Source: Aphis gossypii
Lineage: Eukaryota > Arthropoda > Insecta > Hemiptera > Aphididae
Assembly (NCBI RefSeq): GCF_020184175.1
Contig: NC_065533.1
Location: 17,134,695 to 17,198,694 of the forward strand
DNA: 64,000 nucleotides
Reading direction: 5' to 3'
Shown: one piece after another, positions 24,801-35,720 of the stretch
Position numbering within the stretch: position 1 is the stretch's first letter
Layout of the letters: every line of letters begins with the position of its first letter
Translations under genes and position numbers: made by a program
The notes under the pieces: generated by a model
Told to the model about the DNA's origin: nothing
The model's input: the letters and a program-made list of their open reading frames with translations, nothing else
Databases searched by the model: none

Positions 24801-27800
24801 CTGAAAAGTAGTAGATAAAATTTACTACAAATAAGGTTAATACTTAATTCTAATGGTAAGTATATAATATATATAACATACATAATATATTACATACATA
24901 TTACATAAAAATTATAATATATATTATACACAGTGGCGTATTTATAGCATTAAAGCACTAACATATATACATACATAGTACATAATATATACCTACATCT
25001 ATTCTCTATTTATCTGACATGGTAAAAATTGTCATTTTTAAACCAAATGTCAAGAATAAAATGTCACATAAATAATTCAAAAATAAAAATAATATTTAAT
25101 CGGTTTCTCTGATAATATTATTTATATAAAAATAATATTTACCTACTTAATTATAATTTATATATTTATTAGTATTTATTATTTCAAAACGTCTCTTTCA
25201 AAATAGAATAGTAACATTACCGAACAAACCCACTAAAGCTAACTCCACGGACAACTAATGCAATGTAGGTACCATACTAATATTATAAAATATAGGAGTT
25301 TTTAGATTAGCTCAAAATAAAAGAATATGACATCCGTCATGTATACCTAATTGAAATAACGTAAAATTAAAAAGCTGATTAAAGTGTGATAATTAAATGT
25401 GTCAAAGAAGTATACAAGTATTTAGAAATAAGGTATTTGATATAATCAGATCAGATTTGACTACACATTACAATATGCATTTTATTTATCATAATATGCA
25501 AAAACAACAATTAATGTTTATTTCCACATAACATTAAATATTTTTTAGATAAAAATCAGAAACTAACTTATACCTCATTAGTTAATTAGTAAATATTATA
25601 TTGAAAATTACATGCTATAATGATGTTTTTTAAATTATGAAATACATAGAAATTCTAGCTCTACTTATAAGGTTTTTAATATTCATACTTGAGATTTGAA
25701 AATTTAATGCAAGATTCTTTATAAAATATTGCAACTTTTATCTTTTTTTTTTTTTTTTTAAAAGTACAACCATAGTCAAATTAATTATTTTTGATTGCTA
25801 GACTTTGTTTTAACTATATTATTATATATTCCATAAATATCAATAAAAAAAGGCCAAAATTCTTAAAAATGTAACATTAAATCCCACATTAGTTATTCCT
25901 TTATCTGAGTACAATTATTAACAATACATAGTCATAATTTTTCTTGTATACATTGAAAGTTTAAATTTGTATAAAGAACTATAAGTATTTTGGAGTATAA
26001 ATTTCCAAAATCTTCAAATTCATTAGCTTAGGTTTAAAAATGTAAAATACAATATTCGTTGTAAGTAGTTCATACTGATATACTGTAACTAAAAACTTTA
26101 AAAAATATATCAACTAAATATTTTTATAGAAATATTGTGATTTAATTTTTCAAGTGAAAATGTGCTATAACTAGTTTTGTGTCAGCCAAAACTTTACTAT
26201 GAAAATTTGGATCAAAGAAAAGTAATTTTCAAAATAAAATATTGTATAATGTTAAAAAAAAAAAACAAAAACTAAGTACCAATGAAAAATATTCGAATAT
26301 GTAAACTAGGTATTTGTGTAATATTTATAGTCTTATAAAATATAGATAATAATACATGTTCTAATAGTTTATATTATTATTAATATTCGCGTTCAGAGTG
26401 TAGTTAAAAGTTACCACATTCAATTTTTAATCACTAAAATTGTTTATAAATTATAATAACCTTTAGATGCACCGTACCTACATACTGTTAAACTGTTTGT
26501 ATACCTATTTAAATATACCTGAATAATGAGTATAAATTAACGATATCAATTTAATATTATCACCAAAATTTCAGGAAAATTTAAAAATGATTTTAGTATT
26601 TCATGAACGCTTTTTACATCTACGTAAGACGTCATAAAGTTTTAAAATTGTAATTTGTTTAAAAAGGTCTAAAATTTTAAAACGAAGAAATTCGCAAAAT
26701 TAGCGTACAAATTTTATGAGGAATCCTAGTTTAACGTTGCTACTCGTATATAAAAATGATCAATTATATTACATACTGCATTAGACTATAATTAAATTAT
26801 TAATGAAAACCAATTGTTACCTAACACAAAACATCAAATGGCTTTAACTTCAACATGCTACATGCATATACTATCATGTCTACACTATTTATATAGCAAA
26901 AATATTTTAAATTGTATATTTGCTTTTAAGATAATAATGATAACATAATTATTTTTATACACTTTAAATAGTCAGCTAGTTAACGTATTATTTTATTTTT
27001 ATAAATAAGTATTTTACAAAAAGTAACATATTAATAAAATAATTCGTTATTTCACATATATCCAAAATAATATTTTGAGCGTTAGCAGGTTAAAACTATG
27101 TAAAAGCATTTTGTATTTACAAACATAATACACTTATAACTAATGCGTTGTAAAAGTAAAAATTGTTCATTGTACAAAAATGGATGACTTACGATTTAAG
27201 TCACTTTTACCCTTACTCTAATAGGTACGTGATTAATCATAATGGTCTAAGGCAGATTTGAAAAATGGTGCTTTCCAGAGTACCTATTTATTACTAAAAA
27301 TGTATTGAAGTTACCAAATGATAAAAAATATAGATACAGTACATTATATAATAATTATGTGTGTGTATGTGTGTGTGTTTTCTGCAGCCACCATGCTGTG
27401 AATTTAATTTAAAAAATGTAATGTAATGTGCCAGGACCATTTTCTCCAAAAATGAAGTATCTACTTTATTTATTATTATTTGTTATTTTTTTTATAATAA
27501 AATCGTGTCTATTTGTCTTAAAATATTAAAACCATATATTAAATTGTACGTATTACAACACTATTTTTTTTCATTTAATCTTCAAAAACTTATTGAGCTC
27601 CACTGAATAAGTTCGTGTGTAAGCCCATGAATTCGCATTTTAAAATATAATTTTAATAAATAGATAGAACGATTAATAAAATGACATTTTATTTAATATT
27701 TTAATGGTAATAATACGTTTATTTATAATTATTTTTTTGCTAATATTTAGGTATAGCCTATATTTTAGCCTAAACCGAACGTCTGAAATTTTTAAGTGTT

Positions 27801-29084
27801 GTATATTATATACGGTATTGAATATGGTCCTAACTGTCGATAATATCGTAACTTTGATACTTAAATGCTTAATAATAAGATACACACACACGCGGACTTA
27901 CAATACGAATTTAATAAGTATTTTTATCTGTTTAAATATTTTTTAAACTTCAAATTTTCAATATGACTATTACCTATTGGATAATCATTTAAAATAAAAA
28001 CATATTAAATGGAACAATAGTTATTTCATAATATATTATGTCAATCGTCAAATCGTCGTGCATCGTGTTACATCCTTGTGTAATACCATACCTATGACGT
28101 TATAATATATTATACCTATATGATACACCCGCGCGTATATAACTGCTTATATATTTTATTTTATTTAAACGGGTACTTTTGTTGGAATTTTGTCGTATAA
28201 CAAACTATATATTATTGGTATTAAATTAATTAATTTTTAATCAAATTATAATTTAAAAATGGCATTTTGACATCATTATTTATTTTGTGTATGCAATATT
28301 GTGACACAGTCACACAGAATACAACCACTCGTAATACATTATAAATTATAATATTGTAAAATTGAATTTAAAATTGTACATAAAGTCCCTCATATAACTC
28401 TCACTTCCTAGCACAAGCTTTTAGCTTTTTAGAAATGAGACTATATTATTGAAATGAAATTTAACTGCGTTATAATATTGTACTATTTTTACTGGTTATA
28501 ATTTACTATTTTTTTCTCACGTCATGTACTTTTTGTTCTCGTTAAAATGAAAATATTAATTTGGCAAAATAGACTTATTATTATTATATAGTTATTCATA
28601 AATTATAAGAATACATGGGCACGATTTTTTTTTTATTAGCGTTTGAAGTTCAAATTTGACAAAATTCGTCAAGTTTTTTTTATATATTTTTAATTTTATC
28701 ACAACGGTTATACGTATTTAAACGTATTCCACGCATGTTTTTACATAAAAATCGATAGCAAATCATTCCCGGTCAGAATACATAGGAAGAAAAATATCGT
28801 ATTAACGCCGCCGAGTTTCAATGACGAAAACGTTAAGCGTAATGACGTACCTACACATTATATTGTTGTACAACACATTGTCTGTAGTTGCACCAGATTT
28901 TATCTCGCATTTAACACGCGCGCCTTTCGAAGGTTTTGAAAATTACGTTTTCCGAAACCAAAATAGTACATCATGTTACGCGTAAACGTTCCGAGACACC
29001 GTATTATATTATACACGTCTTTGGTCTGAATTCTTACGTAGGTACTTAACGATAATAAACGATATTAATGTGTAAGTACTGTAC
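24801..29084. other. AT-rich intron or intergenic DNA with repeat debris
   Basis: No supportable exon. Degenerate pieces of the dispersed family are recognisable near 25680-26230 (GAGATTTGAAAATTTAATGC and similar words) and at about 28587-28780 (ATTATAAGAATACATGGGC through TTCCCGGTCAGAAT). I looked on the minus strand for the NZF or ubiquitin-like exon expected upstream of RBCK1 and found none. A short CpG-richer stretch begins near 28800 and leads into the GC-rich exon. Confidence 0.5.
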
Positions 29085-30663
29085 CTGCAGCTGACGAACA
29101 CCCACCGCCGCCCGTCCGGACGGCCGCGTCGGTCGCGGGTGTCGCGTCGACTTCGGACTTTTTCGCCGCCGCGGCGGCCGACTCGGTCTGCGTCGTTCGG
29201 CGCGACAGCGTGCTGGGGACCGCGGCGGCGGCGGCGGCGACGGTCTTGTCGGCGGCGGCCGTCGCCGCGTTTTTGCCGACGGTGCGGGTCGCCGGCCGCT
29301 CGTCCGCTCGTCCCGTCGGCCGCTGTTGCTGGAAAAACGCCAAACGTTTGTGTCGCACGAGCCGCTTTTCGTCGTCCGCGGCCGCGGCGGACGTCGTCGG
29401 CCGCTGCGGCTGCAGCCGGTCCGGTCGTCCGACCCCGTCGGCAGCCGTCGCCGTCGGGTACGACTTCCGGATGACGGCCGACACGATGGCGTTCTTGTGG
29501 TCGGCCGTCAGCGGCGCGGCCGCCGTCGGATAACCGCGCTGGTTCCTCTGCCGACATATCTCGGCCGCCCGTTTGTCCAACTCGGTCAGGTTCGTGGCGG
29601 CCATGGCCGTGTACAGCGCCGCCGGGGAGGCGAACCCGTGGCGACGGACGGCCGCCGCCCCCGCCGTTTCCGCCTTCGGAGCCGCCGCCGCCGCCGTCTT
29701 GTCGAAAAAATGCTTTTCGATCTTGTCCACCCGCTCCATGAGCCGGTCCCTCTCGTACTGAGAGATTTTTCGCTTGACGTTCGAACCGGCCTCGACGGCC
29801 GCGACGGGCGGCGGCGGCGACGGCTGCTGTTGTACGACGGGCGGCTTTGGCGCCGGACCCTTTCTGCGCCGTCGCACCGGCGCCGCCCGACGACAGGCCT
29901 GCTGGCCGCGTTGCTGCTGCGGCCTCGGTTCCGAAGACCCGTTCGCCGGCGGCGCGGGCGGCTGAGGCGCCCTATACTTTTTCCTGGAGATCGTGCCGGC
30001 CGCGCGTCGCTGTACCGTAGTCGGGGCGGCGGCGGCGGCGGCGGCCGTCTCGATCTGAGCCGCCGGCGGAGGCGGAGCGATCCGCTTGTTTCGTCGCCTG
30101 GTGGCCGTCATCGTCCCGGTCGTCTGGCCGGCGCGGCCACTAGTCCCGGCGGACGGCGTCTGCGACCGCTCGCGGCCCGTCCGTCGCCGGTGCGCCACCG
30201 GCAGCGTGGCCGCGTCGATGTACTCGACCACGTCGTCGTCGTCGTCGCCGTCTGCGCGACGTCCGTCTCGTCCCGTCCTCTCGTCGTCGTCCCGCGGCGC
30301 TCCGTCCACGTACGCGAAACTGTACACGGTCGTCGTGCTCCCGGACCACCTGGACCACGTGGCCGCGGCCGCGGGCCTGCGACGATCCGCCGTCGGCGTC
30401 ACCGCCGCGTAGTCCGGTTCCTGTTCCCGGTACGCTTGCCGGATGCGCTGCAGATCGTCCCGGAACCAGGCCGAATCGTCGTCGTCGTCGCCGTCGCAGT
30501 GCTTGCTCCTTCGGAACAGTTTCATGATGGAAAACGACGAATACCTGTTCCGCCTCCTTTCCGTGGCGTAATAACGACACGGCGCGCGTTCTCCTCCTCC
30601 CGTGCCGCCGATCGTACCGCGGCCGTCGACGCGCCGACGGTCGTACGACAACGTGCCGGGCAT
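29085..30663 (-). CDS. GC-rich exon of an Ala/Pro/Arg-rich protein; possible 5' exon of RBCK1
   Basis: An unbroken minus-strand frame gives 526 residues before a donor, GCAG|GTACAG, at 29085. A second candidate start at residue 47 opens MKLFRRSKHC and may be the true one. Visible parts are an acidic run (DGDDDDDS) followed by WFRDDLQRIRQAYREQEPDY, three basic-proline motifs (KRIAPPPP, KKYRAPQPP, KGPAPKPP) that look like SH3-type ligands, a helical KISQYERDRLMERVDKIEKH, and many alanine tracts. Most is predicted disordered. I do not recognise the family. The donor is phase 1, and the first visible RBCK1 exon at 24800 needs phase 1, giving an in-frame Asp at the joint. A single 788-residue protein is thus possible but unproven. 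Base composition is strikingly unlike the surrounding DNA. Confidence 0.6.
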
Positions 30664-30722
30664 GACTGCAGCGGCCGGGCGACCCGAGGAAACTCGCGAT
30701 CAAACCGAGTTTTTACACGACA

Positions 30723-30729
30723 TTATATA
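30723..30729 (-). promoter_or_regulatory. Candidate TATA box for the GC-rich exon
   Basis: On the minus strand the sequence reads TATATAA within CTATATAATG, 60 bp upstream of the first ATG (30663). That spacing fits a transcription start near 30695. In an AT-rich genome such a match is weak, but this one sits inside a GC-rich block where chance TATA words are rarer. Confidence 0.4.
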
Positions 30730-31054
30730 GACGCCTACGCGTATTTCGCGTTATCCGAGTGTACGTCGACGAAACCGCACGGTTACGACGACACTCGCAG
30801 ATAACACAGAAGAGCACTAAAAAAAACGTTAAAAGGTTTTTGAAAAAAAATAAAAAACGATTAAGGCAGTGGTTAGTACGATTAGGTTAATTGCACTTCT
30901 TCTTTTTTTCTAACGAAACGCGCACGGACGCAGGCAGTGCCGATGTACCTTGAGGACTACTACAACTATAATATGCTACCAGTGTCCGACAACGACGACT
31001 GTTTACTATAAATATTATAGTGACAATTATATTATTGGCCACCGACGGCAGTAT

Positions 31055-31080
31055 GTGAGTGTGTGTGTGTGTGTGTGTGT

Positions 31081-31119
<39 letters not shown>

Positions 31120-31140
31120 TGTGTGTGTGTGCATGTGTGA
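31055..31140. repeat. (TG)n microsatellite
   Basis: About 85 bp of TG repeats, interrupted by two GGTG steps, directly upstream of the promoter of the GC-rich exon. Long alternating purine-pyrimidine tracts can adopt Z-DNA. The histidine/threonine-rich and valine/cysteine-rich frames across it are artefacts. Confidence 0.95.
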
Positions 31141-31300
31141 ATGTGTGAATGCCTATATGTGCGTATAGACACCGACGTTGTAGAGTTGGCATGAGATTTT
31201 AATGTAAACTATTTTCGTTGATGCTACAAAAAAAAATAGTCTCGGAATATAGCGGACCCGGCCGCGCAGCGCTAATGGCATTCGTGATTCATAGGTGCAT

Positions 31301-31312
31301 CTATATATAATA

Positions 31313-31344
<32 letters not shown>

Positions 31345-31350
31345 TATATG
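31301..31350. repeat. (TA)n microsatellite
   Basis: A run of about 50 bp of almost pure TA with self-complementary character. It is one of several TA tracts in the window (others near 12211-12253 and 54001-54034). Confidence 0.9.
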
Positions 31351-32778
31351 CGTTATACGCGCAGATACATTTTGTCACACAAAAAAAAAAAAAAATAGAT
31401 AAATCTTTACAAAATAAATCACGGAGTATAATAATATTATATAGTTAAGTAGTATTTTAAAATGTTGTTTGTAACTTAATAATATTGTTTAATTATACTT
31501 TTATGATAATTTGATATGTTTGAAAAAGAATCCGTTGAAATTGCATATTATGCTTATTTCTTTTTTTTTTGTACCTAAATTTAATTTAAAAATAAATCTA
31601 ATTTACTCAATCTTCAAAAAAACGTTGTTTTCCAAATACATATATACATTTCACGATATTGTACCTATGTCTTTTTATTTTGTAATAGTTTTTTGAACTA
31701 TAATATTACAAACATTAAAAAAGGGGACAAATCGGTCGATACATTTTCAATTTGTACGCTTATACCAAAGAATGGCATTTTATTTTTATTTATAATATAG
31801 TACATAATATAATATATAGGTATTATAATAGGTACATAGTTTATAATAATTGTAATAGTTTTTCTTCGTACCTATTCTTTTTGTTAATTTGGTTTAATCA
31901 CAAACTATTTTTACAAAATTAAATGGTTTTTTCATAACCAATTATGGATAATTATCCAAATAGGTACGGAATTAAACAATGAAGACTACTAAATACTTAT
32001 GTATTGCTGTTTTAATTAAAACAAATAAAAATCAGCTTTATAATATTCACTTTTTAGCAAATAATATTCAATTATGACTTGACCTTCGACAAACAAATGA
32101 AAACCCATTACATTTGATTTAATCACGTAAGTGTGGTTTTTTAAATTATTAACTTAAACAATTAATACTATCACCTATATCAATGAAAACGTTTAACGTT
32201 TTGCGCTGAATAATAGCTGATAAGTTTTAAGTGTAGTAAATTGTAAACTATACCTCGTTGGATTCAATGATAAATAATTGGATAACACGCGAAAACATTT
32301 ATGAACGAAAACCATTGGTCAGTCTATATAGATTTTATAATTTATTTACATTGATATCATAACATCAAAAATTCATTTTTTTTTTATTAGTGATAAACAG
32401 TGTATTTAAAATTTAAATATATTTAAATCTTCAGTTACCCAAATTTTTAAATTTTGTTTTCCAAATTAGGAACTGGTGAAAGAAACATAGAGTAAAAATA
32501 CTTTTATTATAAATTATTATAATCGTTCCATGGAATTATTTTAATATTATTACAAAGATAATACATGTTTATTGTTCAATACTAACTTATAAGTCAATAC
32601 GATAGTATCTACCAAACACACTCTAGAATGTTATGAATAAGTTCTAGATATAAATGGTACGTGACAAATTAGTCCAAGTACTTTGAATATCTTATTATGT
32701 ATAAAAATAATAATCTAGATAGATACCTAGCTGGGTTATGGTTAAAAACATCAAGTCCCTGCGAATAGGTACTATTAT
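31351..32778. other. AT-rich intergenic DNA
   Basis: No exon, RNA gene or bounded transposon could be supported. A 61-codon frame at 31511 is low-complexity phenylalanine/isoleucine/lysine sequence typical of chance frames in AT-rich DNA. Confidence 0.5.
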
Positions 32779-34190
32779 TAGATTCTGAGCAGAGCGATGA
32801 ATGTATTGACTTTATAATGATGTGTTTTTTTCTCTTTTTTCCTATCTGTCAGTCTACCTATCAGTCGTCACCAATAGAACTATAGAAGCTGACATTTTAG
32901 AAAACGGGAGTTATTTTTAATAGCTAATTGAATCTAGTTGGTACATTGGCTAATGAAAAAAAAAAACTTCCAGTATTTTTTTTTTCATATCAGGAAAAAC
33001 AAAAAAAAAAAACAGACACTTTTACGCGAATTCAATACTTTTCAAAATCAATTTTTGTTTTTACTATAACTTGAAAAAAAATTACCACAGACACTTGGAA
33101 ATTTCACTAAATGTTTATTTATTAATGTTTATGTTATTATTTTCTATTAATTATATGGTACCTAACTTTCAAAAAATTTCGTGTAGAGCTATTTATAGAA
33201 ATAAGAAATTTTCCTTTTTTTTTCACTAATGTCGATTAAAATTATTCACTAAGCAGAAATATTTGATAATTTAATACAAATTTCTTCATAAGATGTTTAT
33301 TTCACATTTTAAATATATCGAAAATCTAGAGTCACAATGTTTTTATAAGTGTTTAAGATTAAAATTTTCATAAAATTCATAAAAATCTCAAAAATATAAA
33401 AATCTTTTTTTTATACCTAAGATTTGAAATATAACAAGATCCTTTAAAAGTTTTTCAAACTATACAGTTAAAAAAAAATTCACCAGAATTTTATATTATA
33501 ATTTTCATTATAAGATAAAATAATCAACATTTTTTTTCTATTGATTATTTATTGGCATTGAAAATTTTCAATTTTTTTTTATTTTTATTTAATAAATATT
33601 GATAATAAATTATTTACCGGGTCAAAATTCTTAAAAAATTTAATACACGATTCTTCATAAATAGTTCATGCACAAATGATAAAATCTAAACAATATAAAA
33701 ATAATTATTTTTTATATATGTTTAAGTTCATATTTGGACAAAATTACTTATTTTAATGATTAATAACAATGTTAATTATTTTGTTACAATTTAAAAAAAT
33801 TATTTGGGGAAACATAACTATATTATATTTTATATTATGAATACATAATATTTGACGATACCCATTGTCTGAAAGATGTAATTCAATTTTGAATTACATA
33901 TGTTAATATAATATGGTGTAAATATACATTATTATAATAATTAAATCTTAATAGTATAATGAATGCAATATTTCTGGAAAAATTATATCAATCTATCAGT
34001 CCTACCATAATTTTAAATCTAAAATAAATTAATTTTTATTAGCTATGATTATCAAAAAAATTGAGTGATATTGATCTATCAATTTGTTCATAATCATTTT
34101 TCATATACCTACAATGATATCATAGAGTTCAAATTTAACACACCCATAATAGTGATTCAATTAACAACCAATATATACCAACTTGTCTAA
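32779..34190. repeat. Dispersed family, copy D (degenerate)
   Basis: It starts TAGATTCTGAGCAGAGCGATG and keeps the order of family words (GAGCTATTTATAGA, TAATACAAATTTCTTCATAAG). It ends with a worn tail, ACCAACTTGTCTAAC. The right subterminal repeat and hairpin are largely eroded, although TACAATGATATCATAGAGTTC near 34110 still marks their place. It is much more diverged than copies A-C. Confidence 0.65.
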
Positions 34191-34639
34191 CTTTGTTTTT
34201 AATAGATATTTTTCAATTACATCAAAATCATTAAAATCATTAAAAAAAATTTGTAATTTTTTGTTTAAATATCAAATATATTCAAATATCTAACTTCAAA
34301 TATTTATAAAAATAAATTGTCAATACCTATGCAATTCCATAATTTTTAATTTCTGTAAGAAAAATTTATAAGCTTGTATTAATTTTTACACTTTTTGACT
34401 GAAATTTTCAATCATCTCTAAATAAGTAGTAAAAAAGAGTCATACTATTTTGAAAACTATAATTTTTACAGAAAAAACTATTCTAAATATTAGATAAAAA
34501 CTGAAAATATCAAGTATCTTATCGATATATTATAAAATATTACTACAAAATATTAACACATTTGGTATCAATAGTATGGCTTACAATCTTACAACTTATT
34601 AAGTTCATATTTAAAAAATAGAAAACAACACATTCGAAT

Positions 34640-35720
34640 AAATAATGAGTTGAGTGAAGAAACTTCTCTATCACACACGCTGTTTAATACGCATGCAAAC
34701 CAAATGTATTATTTGAATACACACAGAAAACTAGTTTGTTATGCAGACAATAAAGTATTTTTTGTTAAAGGCCAGTCCTGTGATGAAATATTTGCTAGTG
34801 TACATTCCAACTTGAGTAAAATCCAAAAGTGGCTATTTGAAAATCATTTATTTCTTAACTGAGAAAAAACATACATAATACAGTTAATTTGAATCAACTA
34901 AATAAAATAAGTCTATATGTATACAAGTATTTATGAGAATTTGTATTTAAATCAAAATATATGTACATGCCAAACCTTTGTAAAAATAGTTAAAAACTGT
35001 AAATATTTAGGTATAGAAATGTGTCATAAACTTAAATGGAATGACCATATAACATTTGTAACAAATAAATTAAGAAAAATAATGTATGCATTTAAAAATT
35101 TAAAAAAAATTAGAGTAGTGTATCAAACCTAAATTAAATACACAATTAATTATGGTATTTCTATATAGGGAGGTACATATAAAACAACCAAGTACGTATA
35201 CAAGGGGGAGTTGTAGGGGTTCAAACCCCCTCCGAAATTTCAGGAAATAAGTTTTATTATTTATTAGTTTAGTTGAGATTATTTAAGTACAAAAATGTAC
35301 AACCAACCCTCCTCCCCACAAAAAAAAATATTTTTTTGTGTACGCGCCTAAAAACTACAAGTGACCCATTAAAAAAATACTAAAAATTATTCTAGACTCA
35401 AGATACCACACAAAATGCTTATACAACGTACTTCCAGTAAAAAAAATATTTTATAAAACTTCAGTACTTTATATAATTAAAAATAGCTTGACTTTTAAAA
35501 CTGAACACGGACATAATACTAGACAAATATCTAATATCAAAGTATAACAAAATAACACGATCTACATACTTATATATCGCTCCAAAAATTTACAATATAA
35601 TAGTACTGAAAATTAAACATAGCAACTCTTTTAAGATTTTGTTTTTTTAAGATTCTTAAAAAAAAATTACACTTTGGCAATACAAAACAGACAGAATCAA
35701 AACAAATGTATAGGATTATC
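34640..35720 (+). pseudogene. Jockey-type LINE reverse transcriptase remnant
   Basis: The frame at 34650-34862 gives LVCYADNKVFFVKGQ and IQKWLFENHLFLN, the catalytic and following regions of a non-LTR reverse transcriptase, with the YADD motif changed to YADN. After stops it continues TCQTFVKIVKNCKYLGIEMC, WNDHITFVTNKLRKIMYAFK and VVYQT. After an inserted MITE it resumes with TTSDPLKKILKII, SRYHTKCLYN and TEHGHNTRQISN, the end of the domain. In-frame stops (34861, 35130 and others) and the changed catalytic residue make it dead. It lacks the 5' ORF and endonuclease. Confidence 0.8.
35189..35350. mobile_element. MITE inserted in the LINE reverse transcriptase
   Basis: The left ACGTATACAAGGGGG and right TTGTGTACGCGCCTA are inverted with differences. 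Flanks AAAACAAC (35181-35188) and AAAACTAC (35351-35358) agree at 7 of 8 bases. Removing the element restores the continuous peptide order KTT-SDPLKKI, which confirms the borders. The interior has a G-rich then C-rich inner inverted segment (AGGGGTTCAAACCCCCT). Confidence 0.75.

Noticed and set aside
24933..24960. CAGTGGCGTATTTATAGC, a hAT-like end
   Set aside because: No inverted partner or 8-bp duplication was found nearby, so no element can be bounded.
29009..29557. Further frames of 60-190 codons on both strands within the GC-rich island
   Set aside because: They are shadows of the same GC-rich exon, arginine-rich and without domains or splice context.
29326..30804. 492-codon plus-strand frame through the GC-rich island
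   Set aside because: It is almost pure Arg/Pro/Gly/Val low-complexity sequence and mirrors the minus-strand exon. In GC-rich DNA stop codons are rare on both strands. The minus frame has motifs, a donor and a TATA box; this one has none.
30887..31192. His/Thr-rich and Val/Cys-rich frames over the TG repeat
   Set aside because: They are direct translations of a (TG)n microsatellite, not genes.
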